This document shows, one piece after another, positions 1-13,377 of a stretch of 64,000 nucleotides of DNA (position 1 is the stretch's first letter; each line of letters starts with the position of its first letter). The DNA comes from Symbiodinium natans (Eukaryota > Sar > Dinophyceae > Suessiales > Symbiodiniaceae). The position numbers were made by a program, and so were the translations under genes. The DNA lies in contig CAJNDS010001258.1 in assembly GCA_905221605.1 (NCBI GenBank), forward strand, positions 619,857 to 683,856. Direction: 5' to 3'. The notes beneath the pieces are model-generated. The model made no database searches. It was not told the DNA's origin and worked only from the letters and a program-made list of their open reading frames with translations.

Positions 1-424
1 CTTTTGGGGGTGCGTGTTTTTAGGTTTGCAGGGGGTGGCTTAGGGTTGGGCCACTGCTACAAGGCAGCAAAAAAGAAACCCCTAAGCCCTAAGCCCTCAG
101 CCCTTAATCCTGCTCTAGAAACAGCAGCAAAAAGAGAAGAGTGTAGGCAACACTATACGCGCATGAAGCCGGTGATTTTTGATTCACATGGACCCGAGCT
201 CAATCGAATTTTAGGATGATTCTGTAGACACACATTGCAAGTTTCGGGGGGCCCTAAACCCTAAACCCCAAACCCCAAACCCTAAACCCTAAACCCCAAA
301 CCCTAAACCCTAAACCCTAAACCCCAAACCCTAAACCCTAAACCCGCTCCCGGGGGGAGCTTTGGGTTCCCCGTGTGGGCGCAGGATCCATTCGTCGACT
401 GGTGAGCCGGGTCCCCTAGAGCAG

Positions 425-468
425 GAAGCCGCGCTGTTGGGGCTCATGATCACCTTTTTGCCTCTTAG
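425..468 (+). CDS. Candidate isolated exon
   Basis: Preceded by GAGCAG and followed by GT, the segment reads EAALLGLMITFLPL, a hydrophobic stretch. No neighbour exon was phase-matched. It sits between telomere-like tracts. Confidence 0.3.
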
Positions 469-660
469 GTTTCGGGTTTGGGGTTTAGGGTTTGGGGTTT
501 AGGGTTTAGGGGTTTTGGGGGACTGACAAAACCTGCTAAACTACCGAGCGCTTGGACTTGAGCTGCTGAACCCTAAACCCCAAACCCCAACCCTAAACCC
601 CAAACCCTAAACCCCGAACCCTAAACTAAACCCCAAACCTTGGGGCTTCACCGCGCTCAG

Positions 661-726
661 GCAAGCTGCGTTGAGGAGCAGCTGAGAGAGAACCAGCTCG
701 GTAAACTAATGCAAGCAGCGCTCCCG
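661..726 (+). CDS. Candidate isolated exon
   Basis: Follows CGCTCAG, precedes GTATTT, 66 bases in phase 0-0. It reads ASCVEEQLRENQLGKLMQAA with a further LP, a helical charged segment. No family recognised and no phase-matched partner found. Confidence 0.38.
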
Positions 727-3700
727 GTATTTTGACCTCATGGCCCTTGCTTCGCAGGGTGGTGTGGGGTTTAGGGTTTGGGGTTTGGGGTTTAGGGTTT
801 AGGGTTTAGGGTTTAGGGTTTAGGGTTTAGGGTTTAGGGTTTAGGGTTTAGGGGCCCTTAACTATTTGCGCGCGAAGTATCACCAGCCGAAGCCTCAAAC
901 CATCAGCCTTTCTGGGGCCTTAGGGTTTAATGTTTTCAGGCTGCAGGGTAAACTTGAAACATTAAACTTGCACTAAGACTCTAAAGCTTATTCTTGTAGG
1001 ATTCAGGGTTGGGATTTGGGGTTGGGGTTTAAGGTTTAGGGTTTAGGGCTAGGAATGAGAATGGGCAGTAGGGGTGTGTCAGGTTTGGGTTGCAGAGTCC
1101 GGAGGAGTCGGGGTCTTAAGGGCCTAGAATGTTCGCACCTTTGCTGGCTCGGATTTAATGGAGCATGGCGGCCCTTTGAATAAAGCCCATAAACCCTAAA
1201 CCCTGCAGACTGTCTCTTACCTTCCTCAAAGGGTTCTGAAGTATGGGCCTAGCTCCTAACCCTCAACCTGCAGGATTGGGGTTACAGGTGTTTGGGTTTA
1301 AGAGTTGTAGGGCTTTAGGGTTCCAGGGCTTTGAGGTTTTGGGGTTTAGGGAAACCCGAAACCCTAAACCCTAAACGCTGAACCCTAAACCCTTAACCCT
1401 AAACCCTAAGCCCTAAACCCTAAACCCTAAACCCTGAACCTTGTCAGCTTTAGGTTAGGAAGGCTTGCGATCAAGGGGGGGACGAGGTCCGCATGTCGAG
1501 ATGGGTCGTCTGCTTGGGACAGAAGCCGCGGGGATCGATCTTGGGTTTAGGGTGGAAGCTTTTGGTTTTAGGGTTTAGGGTTTAGGGTTTAGGGTGTAAG
1601 GTTTGCTACTATTTGCTTGAGAACCCCAAAAGAATCAAGAACAGCACTCCCTAACCTTATGAGGAAGATTGTTTTATGTCTTTTTGTTTGGGGGGGTTCT
1701 TAAGCAATTATATACTAGTTTAGTGTTTAGGGTTTAAGGTTATGGTTTTTGAGGCCCGGAACCCTAAACTTTAGGGCTTGGTGCGGAGTCTAGGGCCGCA
1801 CCAGGTTGCACTGTGCATGGAAAGCTGGTTCAGCATCATCCCGTCGCACCCCTGGACCCTAAACCCCACGATATTTTTCATACAGCAAGAAAATTATTTA
1901 AGGGTTTATTTAGGGTTTAGGGTTTAGGGTTAAAGTCCTAAACCCTAAACCTCATATACGCCTAAACCCCACACTCTCATGTTGGTTCAGTAGGTCCCTG
2001 TATTGCACCTTGCCGATGCTTATGGGCCGCTATGAGCCTGTTACAGTTAGACCAATATGGGTCTGTATACCATTTATGTATATGAATATATTCATACACT
2101 TATATGAGATGTATAGCCTTAAACTCTAAACTTAAACCCTCAATTAAGCCCTAAAACTCACAAGACCGCTCCATTCGCGGAAATGTCTGCCGTTTCATTG
2201 GCTGCAGGAATACGAGCTGCTGGTCGTGCTTTCCTAAACCCTAAACCCTAAACCCTAAACCCTAAACCCTAAACCCTAAACCCTAAACCCTAAACCCTAG
2301 ATCTAGAAGCCTAGAAACGTGGGCCCCGCCATAAACCCAGGGGGCCTTTAACGAAGGTAAGGGACCATATTCAGGGACTGTGTAACTACCCATAGAAAAG
2401 GCACTAAACACTAAACCCAAAGCCCTCGAGGTTGCAGGGCTTGGGGGGAGGGGTGTGGGCGGGGGGAGGAGAGGTTTAGGGTTTAGGGTTTAGGGTTTAG
2501 GGTTTAGGGTTTCGGGTTTCGGGTTTAGGGTTTAGGAACCCCCCCCACAAAACACCAAAGGCGCCAGCTCCCCCAGCCCGCCCTCACCGCATTTTGAAGG
2601 GTACCCTTTGTATTAGCCCTAAACCCTAAACCCTAAACCTTAAAAACTAAACCCTAAACCCTAAACCCTAGGGTTTCAACTAAGCTTCGCATGTTCAGCC
2701 AGCAGCTGCAGCCGAACCTCTGATCCTCGTAAGGCTCGAAGAGCAGGGCCCCCTTGCCATGGGCTAATTACCAGGGTTTAGGGTTTAGGGTTTAGGGTTC
2801 AGGGTTTGAGGTCAGATCCCTGAACCCAGAAACCTTCGAACCCTAAACAGCTGCGCATCGTTTGTATGGGTTTAGGGTTTAGGGTTTAGGGTTTAGGGTT
2901 TAGGGTTTAGGGTTTAGGGTTTAGGGTTTAGGGTTTAGGGTTTGGGCTAATATTGGGGTCGGAATATTTACGAATAGTATTCTTTTCAGGTCCCTATGTA
3001 CTATAATAACCCCCAAAACCCTATTCTAATCATTAAGGCCCCTCTGGGGGGTTTGGGAGGATTATCTGTGGATATCTTGCCCCCAGAAACGGTATATATT
3101 CGGTCTATCCCTAAACCCTAAACCCCAGAAGACCCCAAGACCCTCAGACCCTAAACCCTAAACCTCCCAAAGACGTAGTCTAGAGGGGCCGAAATTCTGA
3201 GCCCCAAATTGGGGCCCCATACTTTCGAGCCTTGGACCGAGAACTTCAACGGGAATGGGCTGAGCCCGGATCGACCGGACCATGTTCCCTTGCGCCAGTT
3301 ATAGGGTTGAGGGTTTAGGGTTTAGGGTTTAGGGTGTAGGGTTTAGGGTTTAGGGTTTAGGGTCCTGAAGGGGTCGCGGATGCCTGAAGGGCTATAGTAT
3401 AGGGTTTAGGGTTTAGGGTTTTCGGGTTTATGGTTAAGAGCTGATCGGCCGGTTTGAAGCAAGTTTCGCGTGCTCTGGACGCGCGTTGTCGGGTGTGTTC
3501 GGGACTTTAGGTGTCCCCTAAACCCTAAACCCTAAACCCTAAACCCTCAAGAAAGCCGGTTGCAATCGCCAACGTCGTCGAAAGACCGAAGTCTCCAGCA
3601 CGTCCATCTCTCCAGAAGACCTTACGGTTTGGGACCCTTGGGCTTTACTGTCGCCCTGTCGCCCCCAACCCCCAAGACCTGAACTCTTAACCCGAAAGGC

Positions 3701-4192
3701 CATTCTCGCAAGCCCTAAACCTTAAACGAAGCGCCTAAGTCCGAAAGCCATACGTCAAAAGCTCCCGTCACAGTAAGTTACTAAACCCCTGCAACTCTGT
3801 GCGAAACCCTTGAACCTGTTAACTGGTCCAACTCTGCAAACCTCCAACCCCCGAGCCAGTAAACCCTGACGTAAACCCCTTAAACCCACACCCTTGAACC
3901 CTTTGACCCTTAAAACCTTTTAACCCGTAAACCCTTAACCCTTGAACCCATGGACCCTCCAAGCCTTAACCCTTGAATCTTTACACTCTTAAACCCTGAA
4001 ACCCTCTTTAAATCTTAAGTCCCCAAACCCCCAAAAAGCCTAAACCCTCAACCCCAAACCCCTAAAAAAAAACACCCTAAACCCTAAACCAATAAAACCT
4101 CAAGCCCTAAACCCTAGACCCTAAACCCTTTTACCCGAAATTTCAAACCCTGAGCCCTAGACCCTCAACCCTATACCCTAAGCCCTAAGCCG

Positions 4193-4324
4193 TAAACCCT
4201 AAACCCTAAACCCTAAACCCTAAACCCTAAACCCTAAACCCTAAACCCTAAACCCTAAACCCTAAACCCTAAACCCTAAACCCTAAACCCTAAACCCTAA
4301 ACCCTAAACCCTAAACCCTAACCC
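4193..4324. repeat. Interstitial CCCTAAA tract
   Basis: About 18 consecutive perfect CCCTAAA units. Upstream (3780-4190) is a degenerate region of related words. Confidence 0.95.
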
Positions 4325-5710
4325 AAGCAACACTCCGGTAGCCGGGATTCGCCCTCCGTTCGTGTAGTGGATGCTTAATGGAACTTCTGCACGACCCAGC
4401 TGAGGCTGCGCCTGGCCCAACACCCCTTCAGTTGCTAGGCTTAGGGTTTAGGGGTTGAGGGGTTTAGGGGTTGAGGGGTTGAGGGATTTAAGGGTTTAGG
4501 GTGTAAGGGTTTAGGGTTTAGGGTTTAGGTTTTAGGGTTTAGGGTGTAGGGTTCAGGGTTTAGGGTTTAGGGTTTAGGGGCTGAAAAGCCCTAAAGCCCT
4601 AACCCCTACACCCCTAAAGCCCTGAACCCTAAACCCCTAAACCCCTAAACCCTAAACCCCTAAGCCTAAACCCCTACACCTTAAGCCTACCTAAACCTGA
4701 ACCCCTGAGCCCCTGAACCCCAAAACCCAAAACCTACGGAACTCCCAGACAAAAAAAGGGAGGGGTGTACCCCAAAGCCTGAAACCCTAGACCCTAAACG
4801 CCCAAACCCTGAGGAACCCCCTAAACCCTAAACCCTAAACCCTAAACCCTAAACCCTAAACCCTAAACCCTAAACCCTAAACCCTAAACCTCCCAAGAGA
4901 CAAAAAAAAGAGGGGGTGCTGTTAACGATCTCACCGCAGGCTGCTGGGCTGTGCAGGCTGGGGGGGCTGGGGGGGTTACCCCAAGGGGTTTTGCAGGGCC
5001 CATAAAGCTTAAGGTTTAGGGTTTAGGGTTTAGGGTTACATCTCTTACAGTTCTATAGGTAGTTACATGGTCTCTTGGGTTGTATAGAGTATAAAAAGGG
5101 ATATATGAGGAGTCCCATACGAAGGGACCATGTATCTAGCCTAAGAACATGTCTTACAAAGTCTTACAGGGCCAGGCACTAGAGAGCCGGCAGCATGTGT
5201 AGTAAGGCCTTATAGAGTTTAGAGGCTTCCCTAGGTTCCAACTAAACCCTAAACCCTAAACCCTAAAACCTATCAGTTGCCGCCTGTTGACCGGAGGGCT
5301 AAAGGTGCGGAATTCACCCTAAACCCTAAACCCGAAACCCTCAACCCTAAACCCTGAATAGGTCAGGGCGACTTCATAAATCCTGAGCCCTGCGCCGTAC
5401 TCCCCTTGCAAACCCCTCCACCCCCAGCCACTGTTTTGATGATTCCGGTGCGCGCGCTCAAGTGCCTGAAATGGCACAGCGCCTTGGGTTCTGCATGGCG
5501 CGGTGGGCGACAGCTGGGCTCGACGCCCTAATAGTGAGGTCGGAAGAATTACTAATGGTATCCCCGTATGTTCTCTATAACTATATGGTGTTAACCCCGC
5601 TCTAATTTCCATATTCGGTTTTCCTCAGGCGCTGTAGCAATCCTTGGTGTAGCAGGACAGCTTGGTCTTCCCAGGCCCTGAAACAAGGAGCATGGAATTG
5701 TCACAGCCAT

Positions 5711-5852
5711 ACTTGGAGGTTCAGGGCACTTATAACCCTCATACCCCAATACCCTAAACCCTAATCATTTTTCTGCACTTCTAAGGCCCCCTGTGTCCCT
5801 TAAGTAAGTAGACTCATAACTGGGGTTATAAGTCACCATGAACCTCCAAGTA
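5711..5852. mobile_element. Foldback element, family A
   Basis: Starts ACTTGGAGGTTCAGGG and ends CCATGAACCTCCAAGTA, complementary ends, with paired CACTTATAACC and GGTTATAAGT blocks. Confidence 0.62.
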
Positions 5853-6874
5853 GCACTGTTGATAAGCCGAGGGTCCGAGTTTTGGGTCTTGGGCGCAGGG
5901 GTTTTGGGTGCAGGGGTTCAGGGATATCCTGAACCTTCAAGACTTTCTAAGAGGCGTTCTTGTGAACCCCAGCGTGAACTGAGCAACGTCAGGGTTTGGA
6001 GTTGAGCTGTTGTGGTTTAGGCAAGCTGCCGGACAGGGTTCAACACCGCTCTCGCCCGCTGCGCACGTGTCCAACAAAGAGCATGCGTCTTCGGGTTTAG
6101 GGTGGGTTTTCGTTCTTAGGGTAGTTACATGGTCCCTCAATATGGGCCTCAAAAAGGGGACCCCTTAAATACTGCTTATATATCCTATACACCCCAAGGG
6201 CCCTGAGGTCGTTTGCCAGGAGAAGTCCCTATTTGTCGTCAAGCAGGTTGCAGGCATCCCACAGCAACGGAGCCGACATCTTCAAAAACATGTGGGTTTA
6301 GGGTTTGATAAACCCTAAACCCCAAACCCCAAACCCTAAACCCCAAACCCTAAATCCCAAACCCTAAACCCTAAACCCTGAGCTTTCCCAGAAGTCTGAG
6401 AGCTGGAGCTGATGAGACTTTCTCTCCCTCCCTCTGCCTTCAGAGGCCCTGGTGCTCGAAAGCACCAGGCCCTAAATCCCTAAACCCTAAACCCTCTAAA
6501 TCCCTAAACCCTAAATCCCGAAACCCGAACACCCCTAAACCCTAGAATCCCTGAACCCCTGATACTAAACTCATGAACTAAACCCGTCGGGCTCAGGTTC
6601 GAACATGGGTTTTTGGAGGTCTTCGGTTGAGATTTCACGCAGATGTCTCGAGACGCATGCCTGCCTGATGGAGCAGCGCTCCTTCGGTCTTCCTTGATTG
6701 GATGGGCGGGGCACTGCAAGGCTGGGTTTTGGAGTACTGTACTTTAACACTTTTTTTGGTTCTGGGTTCCTCTTATAGATACTTCTACCTAAAAGTATAT
6801 ATTTTTTCCAGGGTCTATCTCAAAGGTAGGAAGGATATGACGCAAGCAAAAGGAGACGCACTCCAGATCCTCTT

Positions 6875-6980
6875 GGTGGCCCAGTGGTACCCTTTACCCC
6901 TTTTTTTGGTTATGGTTTCCCCTATAAAACAACCCACCCAAAAAAGGGTGCCCTTATTATAAAATGGTTACTGGGCTGCC
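6875..6980. mobile_element. Foldback element, diverged family B
   Basis: Ends GGTGGCCCAGTGGTAC and GGTTACTGGGCTGCC are near-complements; the interior has the TTTGGTT(A)TGGTTTCCC and AAAAAAGGGTGCCC blocks shared by families B and C. Confidence 0.55.
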
Positions 6981-7418
6981 GAGTCCTTATAATCCTTAAA
7001 CCCTGGACCTGTGCACCTTGAGCCCTGAGATCGCAACACCCTACACCCCCGAAGCGGTTGCTTAGGGTTACACATCTATCTTATGCGTCAAGAGAGAGTC
7101 ATCTCTCAACGGCCCGCAACGGGTTTAGGGTTAGCCCCTACGGGTTCAGGCTCAGAGTTTAGGGTTTGCTTGTTGTCGGAATCGCTAAAGGTCCTTTCAG
7201 AAGCTTGACGATGGGATAAGAGTCCTCTAGAAGGGGAATCCTCACAAACTCAAAAAAAAGGGAACCGTACTTGTGTGGTGATATTTTTTTGGGGGGGAGG
7301 GGGGGGGGGGTCGGTTAGGGATTAGGGTTTAGGGTTTAGGGTTTAAGGTTTAGGGTTTTGGGTTTTGGGTTTTGGGTTTATTTATAATTTATACTACTTG
7401 TTTGAGACGATTTCGCAG

Positions 7419-10400
7419 GTGCCCCGTGCATCCAAGAAGCTTGCGATGGCATTCCCAGGGAGCCCAATATCTCTTTGGGGAGTCAGGAATGTATTTCGAA
7501 CCCTAAACCCTAAACCCTAAACCCTAAACCCTAAACCCTAGAGATGGACCGGCATGTAGCTTAAGGGATGTGCCTTAAGCGAAGGGGTGTTGGGCTCCCC
7601 GGGGGTGAATCCTCAATCTGGGAGCATGGACAGGCACGGCAACATGCCGACGCCTGCACGGCGCACTGACAAGTGGCTCAGTCATTTGCAGGAACTGAAC
7701 TTCCGCCCTGCCAACCCTAAACCCTTAAACCCTTAAACCTCAGTTGCCGTTGGAGCTTCTAGCTGCACCGTTGGAGCTTCTAGCTGTACCCTAAACCCTA
7801 AACCCTAAACCCTAAACCCTAAACCCTAAACCCTAAACCCTAAACCCTAAACCCTAAACCCTAAACCCTAAACCCTAAACCCTAAACCCTAAACCCTAAC
7901 AAACTCTGTTCGCTCGACTTATATCTCAGAGAAAGTCTGAGCTGCCAGAGTCTGGTCATGGGGTTTAGCTGTTGCACCCTCAGGCTTAAGCTCCTTGGGT
8001 TTAGGGTTTAGGGTTTAGGGTTTAGGGTTTATTTAGGGTTTAGGGTTTAGGGTTTCGAGAGGTTAGGGGTGCGCAGGGGCAGCAGGACCCTCAGCCTCGA
8101 AATGCTTCACAAAACCTTATGGTAATCCACACAGCTGACTGCCTAGAGGTAGGGGTGAACGTGCAAAGCCGCACATTTGAATGGAACCCTGGCCCTAAAC
8201 CCTAAACCCTAACTCCTAAACTCCTAAACTCCTAAACTCCTAAACTCCTAAACTCCTAAACTCCTAAACTCCTAAACTCCTAAACTCCTAAACTCCTAAA
8301 CTCCTAAACTCCTAAACTCCTAAACTCCTAAACTCCTAAACTCCTAAACTCCTAAACCCTAAGTCCTAAACTCCTAAACTCCTAAACTCTAAACCCTAAA
8401 CCCTAAACCCTAAACCCTAAACCCTAAACCCTAAACCCTAAGCCCTACGTACGCTCTCAGCATGAACCCTGAGCACCTCAACCCCCGTTACATCGGTTGG
8501 CATGTTCCTACTTCCGTCACCGGGGCGCATTTCCCAGAAGCACACGTTGATTGGCAGCACGCGGTCTCACGGCAACAGCTGAGAAAAGGGGGGGGGGGGG
8601 GTTAAGGGTTGAGGGTTTAGGGTTTAGGGTTTGGGGTTTAGGGTTTAGGGTTTAACGTTTAGGGTTTAATTAGGTGTAGGGTTTAGGGTTTTGGGGTTTT
8701 AGGGTTTTAGGGTTGAGGGGGCTTTATGAGTTCATATTCCTAAACCTTACAGCCTAAACCCTGAACCCTACTGTAGGGTTTAGTATTTAGGGTGCTGCAC
8801 TCCAAAAACCCTCCTTAAACCTAAACACCTGAAGCCCGAAGCCCCTAAGGCCCTACATCCCTAAGCCCCAAACATCCGTAAGCCGTCCGAAACCCTGTAC
8901 CCTGAAAACCCCAAAACCCTAAACCCTAAACCCTAAACCCTAAACCCCAAACCCCGCAGTGCATCGGAAGCACGGCAGGCGCTCTGCCCCAGGATCTTCC
9001 TGTTGCCAGGGCCTCGGAAAGCCAGGGCCGCCAGAAGCTTACAGTTGAAGGCTTAGGGTTTAGGGTTTAGGGTTTAGGGTCTAGGGTTTAGGGTTGGGGT
9101 TTAAGAGGATCATGTTAGGAATATTTTTCGGAGGGGTTTTAGGCCATCCCAGGGATGCACCGCCACCACCCATGTCAGCCCTTGATGGGTCTGGGGCGGG
9201 TGGGTGGGCACAGGGTTTTTTTTTAGGGTTTAGGGTTTAGGGTGCAGGGTTTAGGGTTTAGGGTTTAGGGTTTAGGGTTTAGGGTTTAGGGTTGAGCCCC
9301 CCCCCCCCCCCCCAACTTTGAATACACGTAGCGTGGGCGGGCGCCGAAGGGCGAAGGCAGCCGAACTCGAGCTGAAATCCAGAAACTCATATGAACAGGG
9401 TTTGTATTACGGGTCTTGGTGAGTGTATATAGGGTTCCTTTTTAATATTTGTGAGTGTATAAGTATATATATATATATAATATTTCTTTATGTTTTTGAA
9501 ATATAAGCCCTACGTCATATCCGCCCAGTCAGCCTTTCTCGAAACAGCAATCAGATCTATGGCTTCGGGTCGTTGGGAGCCAGTCTATCCTAGAGGCCCA
9601 GGATCCCGAAACGTAAAGACATCGTCCAAGCAGTTTGGGGCTTTGGTTCTTGGTGTTTGGGACGTAGGGATTTCAATTGTCGCCATTTTAATTCTGGGTC
9701 AAGACACTGCTTAACGCGCGCAACATTCAGACGTGCATCAGCAACCCTAAGCCGCAAACCCAAGAAGCCCGACATAGATCCCCTGACAAGCGTTGGAGAC
9801 AAAGCCAAATCCTAGGGCCACTTTAAGGCCTTGACCCAAGCTCTCTTCAAAGAACCCAAGACTTCTGTTTCATCTGGGGCCCAGAGTAGACCCCTTACTC
9901 CCTTGTTTTCATGTTTAGGGCCCGTAGGGCCCCTTATCCATACCTTTTAAACCAAAACGCGCACCCTTTTTTGTTCCCAGGTTCCTCTTGGGCCGAGTCA
10001 TGCTGATGCCCCAAGGGCCCCTGATGAAGTCCCTCGGTTGCCAAGGCCAGTCAACCCGCCGTCCACGTCGCGCCTTGGCAGCTTAGGTAGTGACTATTGG
10101 TGGCCATAGGAGCCCCAAATTGCCCCCACTTCACTAATGCTAAACACTCCCAACTACTACATTACAAGTAAGTACTAACCCCTCCATTGCCTTTACAAGG
10201 AAGAATATCTGGGTTTTCTGTTTCTGGGAGGGGGGGAGGGGGTTCTTGAGCAAACAGTAGATTGTTCTGAGAAGCCTCGGTAATTTCGGCGCGCACCTGG
10301 TGTATAACGTTCGGAATTCGTCGTCTTCGTCCGCAGTGGCGGTTTAGGGTTTAGGGTTTAGGTTTCGGGAATAGGGTTGGGCTTGAAGAAGTACCCCGCC

Positions 10401-11311
10401 TGGGCTGCCCTTCAAACCCTAAACCCGAAACCCATGAGCTGTTGGGTGTGGGGTTTTGACCCAAGAAGCAAAACGCAACCCTACATGCTAAGTTTGACCC
10501 CAGGGTTTGGGCTCAGGGCTTGAAAGTTTGGGATGTTGGGTTTTTGGGTTTAGGGGTTGATCTAAGTGAGCCCCTTATGGGGCCCTCCGCTTAGGGTATA
10601 CCCAAATGGGTTCAGGTGACAAGTTTAGTCTTCAGCGGTGCTAGACCCTATGCCCGGAACTGCAGGATTTAGGCCCTAAACCCTGAACCCTAAACCCTGA
10701 ACCCTGAACCCTGAACCCTAAAGGCGTTAGGGCTTTTGGGGCAATCCGATCTGGGCCAGCTAAGGGCGCCGACCCCATCTTCGCAGCACTGAGTGTAGGC
10801 TCGCCTGGGTGCTCTACAGAGCTTGAACCCGACACCTAGGGTTTAGGGTATAGGGATACACCCTCAACCCGAAACCCGACACCTAATTAGGGTTTAAGCG
10901 CATGCTTTTACTTGACCTCGCCATGCACCCGAACCCCAAACCCTAAACCCCAAACCCTATGACCCTAAACCCCAAACCCTAAACTCCAAACCCTATGACC
11001 CTAAACCCCAAACCCTAAACCCCAAACCCTAAACCCTGAACCCTAAACCCTAAACCTTATGCCAGGCAAAACCCTGTCAAGGCGCAGGCATCGAAGAGCA
11101 CAAGCCGCACTCGCGGCCCCTAGAAGCTAACACGCAGACCTTCCGTAGGGTTTAGGTTTAGGGTTTAGGGTTTAGGGTTTAGGGTTTAGGGTTTAGGGTT
11201 TAGGGTTTAGGGTTTAGGGATACACCCTGAACCCTGAACCCCGTTTGGGGAACAGGTATTTTGATCTACTACAGGCTGCGCTCTGGACTCCTCATTGCTG
11301 ACCTTCGAAAT
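7419..11311 (+). CDS. Candidate seven-exon gene segment
   Basis: Exons 7419-7486, 7560-7709, 8077-8121, 8960-9050, 9361-9399, 11088-11144 and 11275-11311 join in one open frame of about 162 codons. The boundaries were chosen from splice signals, and all six junctions then agree in phase. Acceptors are AG, several GCAG; donors are GT (8122 GTAATC, 9400, 11145), GC (7710, 9051, 11312) and GA (7487), a mix known from dinoflagellates. Sample peptides: IQEACDGIPREPNISLGSQ, RRTDKWLSHLQELNFRP, ASESQGRQKLTVE, IEEHKPHSRPLEANTQTF. Introns of 73-1688 bases carry TTTAGGG arrays. The product is charged and soluble; no domain recognised. Both ends are incomplete, and further exons may lie in the long introns. 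Confidence 0.5.
7788..7900. repeat. Interstitial CCCTAAA tract
   Basis: About 16 near-perfect CCCTAAA units lying inside a candidate intron (7710-8076). Confidence 0.95.
8208..8445. repeat. CTCCTAAA 8-bp array passing into CCCTAAA
   Basis: About 18 copies of CTCCTAAA from 8212, interrupted once near 8358, then canonical 7-bp CCCTAAA from about 8395. A homogenised variant unit embedded in a telomere-like array. Confidence 0.9.
9878..9996. mobile_element. Foldback element, family C
   Basis: GGCCCAGAGTAGACCCC at one end and GGTTCCTCTTGGGCC at the other, with the shared AAAACGCGCACCC core. Related copies: 21647-21757, 35648-35752, 42393-42488 and 56934-57055. Confidence 0.55.
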
Positions 11312-13377
11312 GCCCTAACCCCTAGCCCTAAACCCTAAACCCTAAACGCTACATTGCAGAAACCGGCAAAATCCTCGACCTCTCTACATATATCCCCACA
11401 ACGCCACGTTATCCAAAAATAAGGCCTAAACAGCATCCCTACCAAGGCAATGCTACGTGTGACAACTCGAGCAGCCCCGAGCGAGGGTTTAGGGCTTGCG
11501 GCTATGGCTTGTGTTCCCTTCAACCCTAAACCCGAAACCCTAAACCCGAAACCCTAAACCCTAAACCCCACCCCCTTAAGGCGACCTTCTTGCCGCCCAG
11601 CCCGCGCAGGAGTGAGTCACAGGCCCACGAGTCCTGCGAAGGTGGGTGGGCACAGCATGCACGGCCATGGACCCCGCTAAACCCTAAACCCTAAACCCTA
11701 AGAACCCTTGAAAGCAAAATCGCCCCCAACGTATACAAATCACAAACCCCAAGGTTCAGGGTTTGGTTCCGGGTTTGGGGTTTACAGGATTTAGGGAAAG
11801 CCTCAACACCCTTAAGCCCTAAACCCTGACATTGCAAGACCCAAACCCGAGCCAGCAACCCGAACCCCCTGAGAAAACTAGACACCCTGAAGTCCAGTAC
11901 TCTTTTGGTTCGGAGCAACCCTAAACCCTAGCCCTAAACCCTAAGCCCCAAACCCCAAACCCCTAACCCCAAGCCCTAAACCCTAAACCCCAAACCCCAA
12001 ACCCTAAACCCGAAACCCTAAACCCCAAGCCCTTCGAATGGCAGCCCGTACCTTGAGGCACCCAGCTCTGTAGATGGCGAACTAGGGCCCAAACTAGGCC
12101 CTAAACCCTTAAGCCCCAAACCTTCAAACCCTAAAACCAAAGACTAAACCCCCAAACCCTCAAGCCCTTAAACTCTTGAACCCTTTAACCCTTTAACGCT
12201 TAAACCCTTCAACTCTTGAATCCTTGAACTGTTCAGCGCTTGAATCCTTGAACCCTTGAACCCTTGAACCCTTGAACCCTTACCCTGCAACCCTTCGTCA
12301 CCCGGAAACCCTTCAACCCCCTTTAGCCCTAACCCCCGGAACCCCCAAAACCCTTAAACCCTTGAACCCTTGCCCCCCTCAACTCTAAACCCTAAACCCT
12401 AAACTTTTTATCCTTTGAGGTGCCACTGACCCCTGGCCCGCAACCGCCAAGACCGCAGGCGCTGTGCTCAGGTCTGAGGTTAGGGTTCGGGGTTTAGAGT
12501 TTAGGGTAAAGGGTTTACGCCTGAGAGGTTCAGAAGGAATTGTGCATTTCTAGGGGCTTCGGATTTTAGCTCTGGATTTTCGATGAGTTTGGGATTTCTG
12601 GAGTTTGTAGGAAGTATATAGATTTGTTATGTTTTCATCGATTTGAGTGCTTAAGGGTTCCTTTTTCAGGTGGACAGGGATTCAGGGTTTGGGAAGCAGG
12701 CCACGCTGGTGGGGGGGGGGTGAGGATGCGATGGCTCATGAGTTTGGTTCAGGATTTGCCTAGTGAGAACCTTTTCGCAAGATGCAGCAACCCTCCCCCC
12801 TCCTCATTCCGGAGCCCTAAACCCTGAACCCTAACCTCCCTAAACTCGAGTCACCCCCCCCTCCTCCCTATCGAGACAGCCGAGGCCGCAACCAGGCGCT
12901 GCGCATCTCTCACTGTCAGGGTTGCGATTGCTTTCCTAGGACCCTAGACGAAAAGTAGGGTTTGTAGGGGGTTATAGAGGGAGGTTATAGAGTGTTTATA
13001 GCTCTAGAGGGTTTTTCCAATGGTTTCTGCAGGGTTTAGGGCTTAGGTCAGCGTGAAGAAACACCTAAACCCTAAACCCTAAACCCTAAACCCTAAACAC
13101 TACCACGTTCATTTTTTGGGTTCGAGGGTGTCAGCCTCGGCGTCCCTTTGCTCTACCGTCCCCAATATGGCACCCAAACCCTAAACCCTTAACCCTTTAC
13201 CCTTTAAACCCTAGACCCTAAACCCTGGCCCCTTACCTTCTTCAAAGGATTCTGGAGAATGGGCTCTTGGGCTTTTTGGAGGGTATGTAAGGGGCATAGA
13301 CGGGTTCCCCAATTGAGGGCCCATGTTAAGGGACCATGCTACCTACTTCACCCTAAACCCTAAACCCTAAACCCTAT

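Larger units (their letters stand above)
727..7418. other. Repeat-dominated stretch with few gene signs
   Basis: Mostly TTTAGGG/CCCTAAA runs of both orientations and degraded derivatives (for example 3780-4190), separated by 30-100 bp unique segments. It holds foldback elements at 5711-5852 and 6875-6980 and dispersed homologous pieces near 2958, 5541 and 6120. A weak exon-like piece lies near 1128-1184 (FAGSDLMEHGGPLNK), but I could not bound it. Confidence 0.6.

Noticed and set aside
1-360. A true chromosome end at the window start
   Set aside because: Tracts of both orientations are mixed with unique sequence; no long terminal array is present, so this is interstitial.
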